Source of the DNA: Rhodoblastus sp963736175 | GTDB taxonomy: Bacteria > Pseudomonadota > Alphaproteobacteria > Rhizobiales > Beijerinckiaceae | Direction of reading: 5' to 3' | NCBI GenBank assembly: GCA_963736175.1 | Contig: CAVTNU010000032.1 | Location: 31,015-95,014 of the forward strand | Length of the DNA: 64,000 bases | Part shown: piece after piece, positions 32,426 through 41,444 of the stretch | Layout: every line of letters begins with the position of its first letter | How positions within the stretch are numbered: the first letter of the stretch is position 1 | The notes under the pieces: generated by a model | What the model was told of the DNA's origin: nothing | What the model saw: the letters and a program-made list of their open reading frames with translations, nothing else | Databases searched by the model: none | Translations under genes and position numbers: made by a program

Positions 32426-33274
32426 TTGAAATTCTCGTTTCGACCAGCCGTCCGTCCGGCCTTTGTCGCCACGGCCATTCTGACTTCGGTTTTTTCCAGC
32501 CAGCCGTCTTTCGCGGCTTCAGACTGTATTCTGGATAATTGCGCCGATCGTCGGCCGCTCGCTGCGCCGCAAGACGCTCCGCAAGACTCGCCGCAGCAGG
32601 CGCCGGACGCCGCTGTCGCGCCCGCTCAGCCGGCGCGCAACTACGGCGGCTACGGCTACGGTTATGGCGGACGCGACCGTATCGGGCCGCGTGGCGCTTC
32701 GGCCCCCGGCGATTTCGATTTCTACGTTTTGGCGCTTTCCTGGTCGCCCGGCTTCTGCGCCACCGGCGGCGCCGCCAAATCGCGCAATCAATGCGCGTCG
32801 GGCGCGCGCCTTGGTTTTGTCGTGCATGGGCTTTGGCCGCAGTACGAGCGCGGCTTTCCGTCCGACTGCGCTTCCGGCGGCTATGTCTCGAGCCTGGCGC
32901 TGGCGAGCGCGCGCGGCTTGTTCCCGGATCCGGGTCTGGCGCGTTACGAATGGCGGAAGCACGGAACCTGTTCGGGCAAAAGCCCGGTCGATTATTTCAC
33001 CGACCTGCGCGACGCGCGCGACGCGGTTATCGTTCCGGCGGCTTTCAATGCGCCGCAGCAGGACCAGACTCTGGCGCCGAACGATATTCAGCGCGCCTTT
33101 CTTGAATCCAATCCGCGCCTGCGCCCGGGCATGATGGCGGTGACGTGCAAAGGCGGCGCGCTCGAAGAAGTTCGGATTTGCTTCTCCAAAGACGTGCGCG
33201 ATTTTCGGCCTTGTCCGCAAGTGACGCGGTCGGGCTGCTTCAGCCAGTCGATTCTTGTTCCCGCGCCGCAATGA
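32426..33274 (+). CDS. Ribonuclease T2 family protein, exported
   Basis: A 282-residue protein. It has a signal peptide (AFVATAILTSVFSSQPSFAA), a Pro/Gln/Ala linker, a Tyr/Gly segment (GGYGYGYGGR), then the RNase T2 domain (about 95-275). The catalytic motifs are FVVHGLWPQYERG (CAS I) and ARYEWRKHGTCSGKSP (CAS II). Cys positions fit disulfide pairs of the family. It would cleave RNA in the periplasm or outside. The start at 32426 follows GGGAGAAAATC. Confidence 0.93.
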   Translation: MKFSFRPAVRPAFVATAILTSVFSSQPSFAASDCILDNCADRRPLAAPQDAPQDSPQQAPDAAVAPAQPARNYGGYGYGYGGRDRIGPRGASAPGDFDFYVLALSWSPGFCATGGAAKSRNQCASGARLGFVVHGLWPQYERGFPSDCASGGYVSSLALASARGLFPDPGLARYEWRKHGTCSGKSPVDYFTDLRDARDAVIVPAAFNAPQQDQTLAPNDIQRAFLESNPRLRPGMMAVTCKGGALEEVRICFSKDVRDFRPCPQVTRSGCFSQSILVPAPQ

Positions 33275-33385
33275 GGCGCCGGACCCTATGATCGTGTCGC
33301 GTCAGCGCGACGCAAGTCAGCCTCGAATGCAAATCCCCGAAAGGTCTGAACGGCTTTCGGGCGATCCGCTTGAACCCAGGTCGTC

Positions 33386-34234
33386 ATGAATTATCGTCAC
33401 GAATATCACGCCGGCAATTTCGCCGACGTGTTGAAACATGCGATGCTGGCGCGCGCGCTTGTCTATCTGCAAGGCAAGGACGCGCCGCTGCGTTTCATCG
33501 ATACGCACGCCGGCGCGGGGCTTTATGACTTGTCGAGCGAGGCGGCGGCGCGAGCGGGCGAGTGGCGCGAGGGCGTCGCCCGTCTGAAAGAACCAGAGAC
33601 GGGAGAATTCGCCGCGGCGCGCGCTCTGCTTTCTCCCTATCTCAAGGCTGTGGGCGAAAGCGTTTTCGAGGGCGGGGCCTATCCGGGATCGCCGCTCATC
33701 GCGCAGAAAATCCTGCGCGCCCAGGATCGGGCGATTTTCAGCGAACTGCATCCGCCGACGGCGCAAAGCCTGCGCGCCGCTCTTGGCCGCGATAGGCGCT
33801 GCAAGGTCGTCGAGGTCGACGGTTACGCCGGCCTTATTTCCTTCGCGCCGCCGCCGGAGCGGCGCGGCCTCGCGCTCATCGATCCGCCCTTCGAGCGCCG
33901 TGACGAATTCGAGCGCATGTACGACGTGCTGTTGGATGTCCACCGCAAATGGCCTGGCGGCGTCTATATGCTGTGGCGCCCGGTCAAGGACCAGGCGGTC
34001 GACGCGGCTTTTTGCGGGGCGCTCGCCAACAGCGGGATCAGGAACATCCTGCGGGTCGACCTGCAAATCGGCGAGCCCCGTTCGTTCGAGGGGCTGGCGC
34101 GCACGGGTCTCATCATCGTCAACCCGCCCTTCACGCTCGAGGGCGAAGCGAAGACGATCCTGCCCTATCTGACGGCGCGACTGGCGCGTGGCCCAGGCGC
34201 GCGATTCGAGATTGAGTGGATCGCGCGCGAGTAG
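33386..34234 (+). CDS. rlmJ: 23S rRNA (adenine-2030-N6)-methyltransferase RlmJ
   Basis: A 282-residue protein starting with the RlmJ N-terminus MNYRHEYHAGNFADVLKHAM. The SAM-binding part DTHAGAGLYDL follows, and the catalytic ALIDPPFERRDEFERM motif (DPPF) sits in the middle. It methylates A2030 of 23S rRNA in its unfolded precursor. The length and both ends match the family. A 8-base hairpin (CCCGAAAG/CTTTCGGG, about 33336-33361) stands in its leader without a T run. Confidence 0.95.
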   Translation: MNYRHEYHAGNFADVLKHAMLARALVYLQGKDAPLRFIDTHAGAGLYDLSSEAAARAGEWREGVARLKEPETGEFAAARALLSPYLKAVGESVFEGGAYPGSPLIAQKILRAQDRAIFSELHPPTAQSLRAALGRDRRCKVVEVDGYAGLISFAPPPERRGLALIDPPFERRDEFERMYDVLLDVHRKWPGGVYMLWRPVKDQAVDAAFCGALANSGIRNILRVDLQIGEPRSFEGLARTGLIIVNPPFTLEGEAKTILPYLTARLARGPGARFEIEWIARE

Positions 34235-34488
34235 GTCAAGTTCATCTTGCCAAAAGCGCTTGCTTGATCCAACTTTGGTATACAGGGGGCCTTCGCCGTT
34301 GCGGAGGGCTCTTTGCGTCAGGCCCAGCCGGGCGCAACGCGTCGTCTTGCCGATAAAAAGCCTGCAACGGGCAAGACTATCCCCTGCAGACCGCTCGATG
34401 CTCGGGTTGGGGTCGAATCTTCGCGCCTGCGTTTGAACGTCAGGCGCGCGCCCCGTCGGCCAAGCGGCAAGGACGAGAGGAAAGCGCT

Positions 34489-34701
34489 ATGGCGCAGCAG
34501 GGAATTGTGAAATTTTTCAATCCGGACAAGGGCTATGGCTTTATCAAGCCGGACGACGGCGGGCGCGATATTTTCGTGCATATCACGGCTGTCGAGCAGG
34601 CGGGATTGGCCTCATTGAACGAGGGACAGAAAATCACCTTCGAGGTCGAACCTGATAAGAAGGGCAAGGGACCGAAGGCGGTCAATTTGCAGGTCGGCTA
34701 G
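34489..34701 (+). CDS. Cold-shock domain protein
   Basis: A 70-residue CspA-type protein. It carries the RNA-binding motifs KGYGFIKPD and DIFVHITAVE, and starts MAQQGIVKFFNPDKGYGF. It binds single-stranded RNA or DNA. The transcript probably has a long leader: a -10-like TATACA with an upstream CTTG lies near 34257-34285, and a hairpin-forming CCTTCGC/GCGGAGG follows. The long leader is usual for cold-shock genes, where it regulates mRNA stability. Confidence 0.95.
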   Translation: MAQQGIVKFFNPDKGYGFIKPDDGGRDIFVHITAVEQAGLASLNEGQKITFEVEPDKKGKGPKAVNLQVG

Positions 34702-34845
34702 ATCCACGCGCGACGCTGGGGTTAGATAATTGGCGACGGTTCGGCCGCGCAAATGCGTGTTATTGGCCGGATACGCACATCGTGTTCCGATATTTTGTCA
34801 GCGCTAAGCGGGAGAGCTTGTTTGCAGCCTTCGACGCTTGAACTA

Positions 34846-34873
34846 TTGACGCGGACCGATTGCTATGTAGAAT
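34846..34873 (+). promoter_or_regulatory. Promoter for the ABC transporter operon
   Basis: TTGACG at 34846-34851, a 16-base spacer, then TAGAAT at 34868-34873. The start codon of the solute-binding protein follows 63 bases later, behind AAAGGGAGG. Confidence 0.55.
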
Positions 34874-34936
34874 AACAATAATGTTAAAAACCGGCGTAAG
34901 TCCGGCATCGAGGAAGCAACAAAAGGGAGGATTGCC

Positions 34937-36088
34937 ATGCATATTGCCTTTCGTGCGCTGACGGTCGGCGCGCTTTTGAGCGTCGGCGGCGCATTGCCCG
35001 CTTGGGCGCAGGTTCACGTCGGCATCACCGTTTCGCAAACGGGTCCGGCCGCCGCTCTCGGTATTCCGCAGAAAAATACGGTTGCGCAACTGCCCAAGGA
35101 AGTCGCCGGGCAGAAGGTCGAATACGTCGTCCTCGACGACGCCACGGATCCGACCAAGGCGGTCGCCAACGCGCGCAAGATGATCGCGGAGGACAAGATC
35201 GACATTCTCATCGGCTCATCGGCGACGCCCGCGACTTTAGCGCTGGTCGACGTGGCTGCGGAGACGAAAACGCCGTATTGCGGCATGGTGCCGACCAAAG
35301 CCGTGGTCGAACCCGCCGACGAAAAGCATCGTTGGGCGTTCAAGGCGCCGCAAAACGACGCCATCATGGCGCAGGCGCTCGCCGAACACATGGTAGCCAA
35401 CGGCGTCAAGACCATTTCCTTCCTCGGCTACACCGACGGTTATGGCCAGGGTTGGCTCAATGAAGTGCAGAGGATCATGCCGCAAATGGGCGTCCAGATA
35501 TTGGATGTCGAACGGTTCCAGCGCTCCGACACCAGCGTCGCGGCGCAGGCCTTGAAAATTGCCGCCTCCAATCCCGATGCCGTGTTGATCGCCGCTTCGG
35601 GCACGGTTGCGGTGCTGCCGCAGAAAACCCTGCGCGAGCAGGGCTACACAAAGCAGATTTACCAAACCCACGGCGTTTCGACGATGGAGTTCGTTCGCGT
35701 CGGCGGCAAGGATGTCGAAGGCACGATTTTCCCGGCTGGTCCGGTTGTCGTCGCCAGCCTGCTGCCCGATTCGCATCCTTCGAAACAGGTGGGACTCGCC
35801 TATATCAAGGAATACGAAGCCAACAACAAAACGCCCTTCGCCGGCTTTGGCGCGCATTTGTCCGATTGCGCGACCATCATGTTGTCGGGCGTCAAGGCGG
35901 CGCTGGAAAAGGGCAAGCCGGGAACCGAGGAGTTTCGCTCCGCCTTGCGCGATCAGGTGGAGAAGGCCAAGGAGTTGGTCGGCGCGCACGGCGTCTACAA
36001 CTTCTCGCCGACCGATCACGCCGGCCTGGATAAGCGTTCGCGCGTGCTGGTCAAGATCGTGGACGGCAAATGGACGTTGCTGCCTTGA
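34937..36088 (+). CDS. Branched-chain-type ABC transporter solute-binding protein
   Basis: A 383-residue protein with a signal peptide (LTVGALLSVGGALPAWAQ) and the family start VHVGITVSQTGPAAALG, then DDATDPTKAVANARKMIAED and SSATPATLALVDVAAETKTP. This is a LivK/HisJ-unlike family (Peripla_BP_6). Members bind amino acids, urea or aromatic compounds. The following permease and ATPase genes and the downstream gentisate-type catabolic region suggest an aromatic acid substrate. That is inference from order only. Confidence 0.93.
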   Translation: MHIAFRALTVGALLSVGGALPAWAQVHVGITVSQTGPAAALGIPQKNTVAQLPKEVAGQKVEYVVLDDATDPTKAVANARKMIAEDKIDILIGSSATPATLALVDVAAETKTPYCGMVPTKAVVEPADEKHRWAFKAPQNDAIMAQALAEHMVANGVKTISFLGYTDGYGQGWLNEVQRIMPQMGVQILDVERFQRSDTSVAAQALKIAASNPDAVLIAASGTVAVLPQKTLREQGYTKQIYQTHGVSTMEFVRVGGKDVEGTIFPAGPVVVASLLPDSHPSKQVGLAYIKEYEANNKTPFAGFGAHLSDCATIMLSGVKAALEKGKPGTEEFRSALRDQVEKAKELVGAHGVYNFSPTDHAGLDKRSRVLVKIVDGKWTLLP

Positions 36089-36099
36089 TCGATAGGGTT

Positions 36100-36144
36100 C
36101 GGGAGCCTTTGTCGCGCGCCGGTTGCGGCGCGCGACGGCTCCCG
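36100..36144 (+). repeat. Long hairpin between solute-binding protein and permease genes
   Basis: Outer arms CGGGAGCC and GGCTCCCG and inner arms GTCGCGCGCC and GGCGCGCGAC surround loop GGTTGC, with a TTT bulge on the left. Followed by CATTGTTTT. It may stabilise the upstream mRNA or partly terminate, giving more binding protein than permease. Confidence 0.6.
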
Positions 36145-36185
36145 CATTGTTTTCCGCTCCGCGCGATTGAGAATTTGCGGTCTTC

Positions 36186-37223
36186 ATGAGTGCGACCATC
36201 GTACTATTTTTGGCGCAGGACGGCGTCGTCAATGGCGCGGTCTACGCGCTGCTTGGCGTGACGCTTGTCCTGTTGTTCGCCGTGACGCGTGTAATTTTCA
36301 TTCCGCAGGGCGAGTTCGTCGCCTGGGGCGCGCTGACCTATGCCGCGCTTGAAGCGGGTCAGACGCCGGCTACCGTCATGCTGCTCGCGATCCTGGCGGC
36401 GACCGCGTTCGCGTTCGATCTCGTGCGCCAGCGCGCGCGCTTGACTCTTGCGGCCATCGTGAAAATGGCCTTGCGCGACCTTGTCGCTCCGCTGTTGCTG
36501 CTGGCGGCGACGTATTGGCTGGCGCCGCTCAAATTGGGCCCGGCGGCTTATGTCGCGCTGACGTTGGCGATGATCGCGCCGATGGGGCCGCTGATTTATC
36601 GTCTCGCCTTTCAACCGCTGGCCGACGCCAGCGTGCTGATCCTGTTCATCGCCGCCATAGGCGTGCATATCGCCATGCTCGGTCTCGGCCTGTTGTTTTT
36701 TGGCGCCGAGGGCGTTCGCATAACGCCGTTGATCGAGGGCTCGTTTCATCTGGGCGCCCTCAACGTCAAGGGTCAGAGTCTCAGCGTTCTTGCCGTGACC
36801 GGCGCGATCTTGCTGGCGCTTTACCTGTTTTTCGAACACACCCTGCAAGGCAAGGCCCTGCGCGCCACCGCGATCAACCGGCTCGGCGCGCGGTTGGTGG
36901 GCGTTCCGGTGCGATCGACGGGACAATTCGCCTTTCTGCTCGCCGGCGCGATCGGCGCGATTTCCGGAATTCTGTTCGGCGGTCTGACCACCATTTATTA
37001 CGACACCGGCTTTCTCGTCGGTCTGAAGGGCTTTGTCGCCGCCATCGTCGCCGGCCTCGTCAGCTATCCCCTGACGGCGGCGGCGGCGTTGTTCGTTGGC
37101 CTGCTGGAGGCCTATTCGGCCTTTTTCGCCAGCGCCTATAAGGAGGTCATCGTCTTCCTGCTGATCATTCCCTTCCTGTTCTGGCGGTCTCTTGGCGCAC
37201 GGCACGCGGAGGACGACGAATGA
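36186..37223 (+). CDS. Branched-chain-type ABC transporter permease (LivH-like)
   Basis: A 345-residue permease with eight or nine helices, including ALLGVTLVLLFAVTRVIFIP and the EAA-like region LRATAINRLGARLVGVPVRS. The last part (FAFLLAGAIGAISGIL and AAIVAGLVSYPLTAAAALFV) matches LivH-type subunits. It forms one half of the inner-membrane channel with the LivM-type part of the next gene. Its stop overlaps the fused gene's start by four bases. Confidence 0.94.
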   Translation: MSATIVLFLAQDGVVNGAVYALLGVTLVLLFAVTRVIFIPQGEFVAWGALTYAALEAGQTPATVMLLAILAATAFAFDLVRQRARLTLAAIVKMALRDLVAPLLLLAATYWLAPLKLGPAAYVALTLAMIAPMGPLIYRLAFQPLADASVLILFIAAIGVHIAMLGLGLLFFGAEGVRITPLIEGSFHLGALNVKGQSLSVLAVTGAILLALYLFFEHTLQGKALRATAINRLGARLVGVPVRSTGQFAFLLAGAIGAISGILFGGLTTIYYDTGFLVGLKGFVAAIVAGLVSYPLTAAAALFVGLLEAYSAFFASAYKEVIVFLLIIPFLFWRSLGARHAEDDE

Positions 37224-39001
37224 TGCGCGTCAAGACAAGTCGTTGGACGTGGCGTCTCGCCGCCATCGCGGCGCTTGCCGTTTTTCCGTTCATTCCCGGT
37301 CTGCCGCAATTCTGGATCACGCTCGCCGGCTATATCGGCCTCGCCTCGCTGGTGGCCATCGGCCTCGTGCTGCTGACCGGCGTCGGCGGTATGACGTCGT
37401 TCGGGCAGGCGGCTTTCGTCGGCGTCAGCGCCTATACGAGCGCCGTCCTGACTACGAAGTTCGGGTTTACGGCCTGGCAGGCGCTGCCGTTCGACTTGCT
37501 GACGACGGCCCTCGTCGCGCTGCTGCTGGGGCTGGTGACGGTGCGCCTGTCCGGCCATTTTCTGCCGCTTGGAACAATCGCCTGGGGCATCAGCTGTTTC
37601 TACCTGTTTGGCAACAGCGCCTATCTCGGCGGGTTCGACGGGATCAACGGACTGCCGCCGTTGCAGATCGGTTCGTTCGCCTTTATCAGCGCGAAGGCCA
37701 TATTCTATCCGATCTGGATATGCGTGCTGAGCGCCGTCGTTCTGAGTGAAAACCTACTCGACAGCCGCGTCGGACGCGCCATGCGCGCCTTGCGCGGTGG
37801 GACCTTGGCCGCCGAGTCGGTCGGCGTGAACACGGCGAGGATCAAGCTCATCGTGTTTGTCTACGCCGCGTTGCTGGCGGGCGTTTCGGGCTGGCTCTAC
37901 GCGCACATGCAGCGCGCCGTCAGTCCGGCGCCATTCGGCGTCAATGTCGGCATCGAATACCTGCTGATGGCGGTGTTGGGCGGCTCGGGCCACGTTCCGG
38001 GCGCTATCGTCGGCGCCGTTCTGGTCATCCTGCTCAAGGATCAGTTGCAGAGCGTTCTGCCCAAGCTGATCGGCGCGGACGGCAATTTCGAAACCATCGT
38101 CTTTGGCGTTCTGCTCGTCGGCGTGCTGCAACTGGCGCGCGAGGGCCTTTTCCCGCTGCTGTTGCGGTTTCTTCCGACGCCCGGCCGTCGACAGATCGCC
38201 GTTGGGGCCGAGCCCTTGCCCCGCCGCGTTATGCCGGAAGCCGGTCGCATACTTCTGGTGGCGAAAAATGTGCAAAAGTATTTCGGCGGCCTCGTCGCCG
38301 TCCGCAATCTCGGCTTTTCCGTCAAGGCTGGCGAAATCGTCGGGCTGATCGGCCCCAACGGCGCGGGCAAGAGCACCACGTTCAATCTGCTGACCGGCGT
38401 CGACCGGGCGAGCATGGGCGACATCGCCTATCTCGGCGAGCCGATTCAAAACAAGGCGGCGCGGCAGATCGCCAGGCTCGGCGTGGCGCGCACGTTTCAG
38501 CACGTGAAGCTCGCGCCGCACATGAGCGTGCTGGAAAATGTCGCGCTGGGGGCGCATCTGCGCGGCAAGGCCAACGCCTTCGCCGCTCTCCTGCGTCTCG
38601 ATCGCGCCGAGGAGGCGCGGATCTTCAAGGAGGCTGCGGCGCAGATCGAACGCGTCGGTCTGCTCGAGGACATGCACAAGCCGGCCGGCGCGCTCGCCCT
38701 CGGCCAGCAAAGAATCGCCGAGATCGCCAGAGCTTTGTGTCTCGATCCAGCGCTGTTGTTGCTCGACGAGCCGGCGGCCGGTCTGCGTTTCGGCGAGAAG
38801 CAGCAGTTGGCCGCGCTGTTGGCGAAATTGCGCGAGAATGGCGTGTCGGTGCTGCTGGTCGAGCACGACATGGATTTCGTCATGAAGCTCACCGACCATC
38901 TGGTCGTGCTCGATTTTGGCACGAAAATAGCCGAAGGCGATCCCAAGTCCGTCAGCGTCAATCCGGCCGTCCTGGAAGCCTATCTGGGGGGGATCGAATG
39001 A
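37220..39001 (+). CDS. Fused ABC permease-ATPase (LivM-LivG type)
   Basis: A 593-residue fusion. Residues 1-330 are a LivM-type permease with about eight helices, for example GVGGMTSFGQAAFVGVSAYT and RAMRALRGGTLAAESVGVNT. Residues about 345-590 are an ATPase: GLIGPNGAGKSTTFNLLTG (Walker A), VARTFQHVKLAPHMSVLENV, LALGQQRIAEIARAL (degenerate signature with LALGQ), LLLLDEPAAGL (Walker B) and LLVEHDMDFV (switch His). The two are usually separate genes. The start overlaps livH and the stop overlaps livF. Confidence 0.95.
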   Translation: MMRVKTSRWTWRLAAIAALAVFPFIPGLPQFWITLAGYIGLASLVAIGLVLLTGVGGMTSFGQAAFVGVSAYTSAVLTTKFGFTAWQALPFDLLTTALVALLLGLVTVRLSGHFLPLGTIAWGISCFYLFGNSAYLGGFDGINGLPPLQIGSFAFISAKAIFYPIWICVLSAVVLSENLLDSRVGRAMRALRGGTLAAESVGVNTARIKLIVFVYAALLAGVSGWLYAHMQRAVSPAPFGVNVGIEYLLMAVLGGSGHVPGAIVGAVLVILLKDQLQSVLPKLIGADGNFETIVFGVLLVGVLQLAREGLFPLLLRFLPTPGRRQIAVGAEPLPRRVMPEAGRILLVAKNVQKYFGGLVAVRNLGFSVKAGEIVGLIGPNGAGKSTTFNLLTGVDRASMGDIAYLGEPIQNKAARQIARLGVARTFQHVKLAPHMSVLENVALGAHLRGKANAFAALLRLDRAEEARIFKEAAAQIERVGLLEDMHKPAGALALGQQRIAEIARALCLDPALLLLDEPAAGLRFGEKQQLAALLAKLRENGVSVLLVEHDMDFVMKLTDHLVVLDFGTKIAEGDPKSVSVNPAVLEAYLGGIE

Positions 39002-39720
39002 GCGGGCCGATCCTGCAAGCGCAAAATCTTTGCGTCCGTTATGGCAAGGTCGAGGCCGTTCGCGAGGCCAGTCTCGAAATCGCGCCCGGCGCCGCCGTGA
39101 CGGTGATCGGCGCCAACGGCGCCGGCAAATCCACTTTGCTCAACGCCATCATGGGCGTGCTCGCTTGCGCGGGTTCGGTGTCCTTCGACGGTCGCTCGTT
39201 CGACGACGCCGAGGTAGAGGCGCGTGTGCGCGCCGGCGTTTCGCTCGTGCCGGAAAAACGCGAATTGTTCCACACCATGTCGGTCGGCGACAACCTGCGT
39301 CTGGGCGCCTTTGGCCGTCCGCGCGCGGAAGGCGCGCGGACGCTGGTCGACGTCCTCAAACTGTTCCCGCGTCTTGAGGAGCGCTTCACCCAAAGGGCCG
39401 GGACGCTGTCCGGCGGCGAGCGGCAAATGCTGGCGATCGGGCGCGCCCTGATGAACCGGCCGCGCGTGTTGATGCTCGACGAGCCGAGCCTTGGGCTCGC
39501 GCCGCGTATCGTCAAGGAAATCTTTCAAATCCTCACCGACCTGCGGGCGCGCGGCGTATCGATCCTGTTGGTCGAACAGAACGCCAGGGCCGCGCTGCAG
39601 TTCGCCGACTACGCCTACTTGATGGAGCTCGGCGAAATAAAAATGCAGGGAAAGGCCGCCGATCTCGCCAAGGATCCACGGGTCGTCGAGGGCTATCTGG
39701 GGCTGGGCGGCGCGCATTGA
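38998..39720 (+). CDS. Branched-chain-type ABC transporter ATPase (LivF-like)
   Basis: A 240-residue ATPase with IGANGAGKSTLLNAIMG (Walker A), LVPEKRELFHTMSVGDNLRL, TLSGGERQMLAIGRALM (signature) and MLDEPSLGLAPRI (Walker B). The start at 38998 overlaps the stop of the fused gene (ATGA). A longer frame upstream lies inside that gene and is not used. It pairs with the ATPase part of the fused protein. Confidence 0.95.
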   Translation: MSGPILQAQNLCVRYGKVEAVREASLEIAPGAAVTVIGANGAGKSTLLNAIMGVLACAGSVSFDGRSFDDAEVEARVRAGVSLVPEKRELFHTMSVGDNLRLGAFGRPRAEGARTLVDVLKLFPRLEERFTQRAGTLSGGERQMLAIGRALMNRPRVLMLDEPSLGLAPRIVKEIFQILTDLRARGVSILLVEQNARAALQFADYAYLMELGEIKMQGKAADLAKDPRVVEGYLGLGGAH

Positions 39721-39786
39721 TCGAGCGCGGCTTCAGCCGGCGCCGCGAGGAAAATTGTTAAAACGGATCACAAGGAGAATGAACTC

Positions 39787-40650
39787 ATGAAACTCGACGA
39801 TCTAGTCGCCATCGACGTGCATACGCACGCGGAAGTGTCTTGTCGCCAGCCAGAAGACGCCTATTGGCAGCCGTTCGTGGACGCCGCGAACAAATATTTC
39901 AAGGTTGGCAAGCGTCCGACGATTCAGGAAACCATCGACTATTACCGCGCGCGGAAAATCGGGTTCATCATGTTCACGGTGGACTCCGAATTCCAGGTCG
40001 GCAATCGCCGCATACCGAATATGGAAATCGTCGACGCGGCGAAGGACAACGCCGACATCATGATGGCCTTCGCCTCGATCGATCCGCACAAGGGGATGAT
40101 GGGCGTGCGCGAGGCGCGCGACCTGATCGAAGGCGGCGTCGTGCGCGGCTTCAAATTCCACCCGACCTGCCAGGGCTTCTTCCCCAACGATCGCATGGCG
40201 TACAAGCTCTATGAGGTGATTGCCGAATACAAACTGCCGGCGATTTTCCACAGCGGCCATTCGGGCATGGGCACCGGCATGCGCGGCGGCGGGGGTCTGC
40301 GCCTGAAGTTTTCGCAGCCCATTCACATGGACGATGTCGCCGCCGACTTTCCCGATATGACGCTGATCATCGCGCATCCGTCATGGCCGTGGACCGACGA
40401 AGCTTTGTCGATCGCCCTGCACAAGCCCAACGTCTACATCGATCTGTCGGGCTGGATGCCGAAATATTTTCCGCCGCAGCTCGTCCAATACGCCAATGGC
40501 CAGCTCAAGCACAAAATGCTGTTCGGCTCCGATTTTCCGCTGATCTCGCCCGATCGCTGGATCAACGAATTCAAGGGCGCCGCTTTCAAACCGGAAATTC
40601 ACGATCTCGTTCTCAAGCAGAACGCCATCCGCGCGCTCAATCTCGTCTGA
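39787..40650 (+). CDS. Amidohydrolase family 2 protein (metal-dependent hydrolase or decarboxylase)
   Basis: A 287-residue TIM-barrel protein. Metal-site motifs are AIDVHTHAEV, GFKFHPTCQGFF, FHSGHSG, LIIAHPSWPW and the Asp in LFGSDFPLISPDRW. This pattern is shared by hydratases, lactonases and decarboxylases that act on aromatic compounds or their ring-cleavage products, such as gamma-resorcylate decarboxylase. The exact reaction is unknown. It is 67 bases after the transporter and likely in its transcript, beside an SDR gene. Confidence 0.88.
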   Translation: MKLDDLVAIDVHTHAEVSCRQPEDAYWQPFVDAANKYFKVGKRPTIQETIDYYRARKIGFIMFTVDSEFQVGNRRIPNMEIVDAAKDNADIMMAFASIDPHKGMMGVREARDLIEGGVVRGFKFHPTCQGFFPNDRMAYKLYEVIAEYKLPAIFHSGHSGMGTGMRGGGGLRLKFSQPIHMDDVAADFPDMTLIIAHPSWPWTDEALSIALHKPNVYIDLSGWMPKYFPPQLVQYANGQLKHKMLFGSDFPLISPDRWINEFKGAAFKPEIHDLVLKQNAIRALNLV

Positions 40651-40667
40651 AACGGAAGGACTCGGAC

Positions 40668-41429
40668 ATGGATCCCAGATCACAAGCCGCGATCGTCACC
40701 GGCGGCGGCTCCGGACTTGGCGCGGCGGTCGCCGAACGGTTGGCGCAGGCCGGCGCGAAAGTCGCCGTACTCGATCTCAACAAGGCCAATGCTGAGGCGG
40801 TGGCGGCGCGCATCGGCGGCCTCGCCATCGCCTGCGACGTGTCCGATCCCGATCAGGGCGCGGCCGCCGTCGCGGCGGCGAGCGCGGCGCACGGGCCCGC
40901 CCGCATTCTGATCAATTGCGCCGGCATCGGCGCGGGCAAGCGCATTGTCGGCAAGGACGGACCGATGCCGCTCGCCGATTTCGAGCGCGTCATCAAGGTC
41001 AACCTGATCGGCTCCTTCAACATGTTGCGTCTGGCGGCCGCGGAAATGGCCAAATTGCCGCCCCTGCAGGACGGCGAACGCGGCGTGATCGTTTCGACCG
41101 CCTCGGTCGCGGCCTATGAGGGACAGATTGGGCAGGCGGCCTATTCCGCGTCCAAGGGCGGCATTGTCGCGCTGACGCTGCCGGCCGCGCGCGAACTGGC
41201 GCAATATGGCGTCCGCGTACTCGCCATCGCGCCCGGCCTGTTCGCGACGCCGTTGATGCAGACCTTGCCGCCGGAAGCGCAGGCGAGCCTCGGCGCCTCC
41301 GTGCCGTTCCCGAAGCGCTTAGGCCTGCCGAGCGAATTCGCCGATCTGGTGGCGACCTGCATCGGCAACCTTTCGCTCAATGGCGAGGTCATCCGCCTCG
41401 ACGGCGCGCTACGGCTGGCGCCGCGCTGA
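40668..41429 (+). CDS. Short-chain dehydrogenase/reductase
   Basis: A 253-residue SDR. It has the NAD-binding motif TGGGSGLGAAVAERLAQAG, NNAG-like INCAGIGAG, and the active site SVAAYEGQIGQAAYSASKGG (Ser-Tyr-Lys). It is closest in look to type-2 3-hydroxyacyl-CoA dehydrogenases (HSD10-like), as judged by the ending GEVIRLDGALRLAP. The real start is 40668, as an earlier frame lies inside the amidohydrolase gene. A role in processing the imported aromatic compound is an inference. Confidence 0.92.
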   Translation: MDPRSQAAIVTGGGSGLGAAVAERLAQAGAKVAVLDLNKANAEAVAARIGGLAIACDVSDPDQGAAAVAAASAAHGPARILINCAGIGAGKRIVGKDGPMPLADFERVIKVNLIGSFNMLRLAAAEMAKLPPLQDGERGVIVSTASVAAYEGQIGQAAYSASKGGIVALTLPAARELAQYGVRVLAIAPGLFATPLMQTLPPEAQASLGASVPFPKRLGLPSEFADLVATCIGNLSLNGEVIRLDGALRLAPR

Positions 41430-41444
41430 TTTTCTTTGGCGTCG

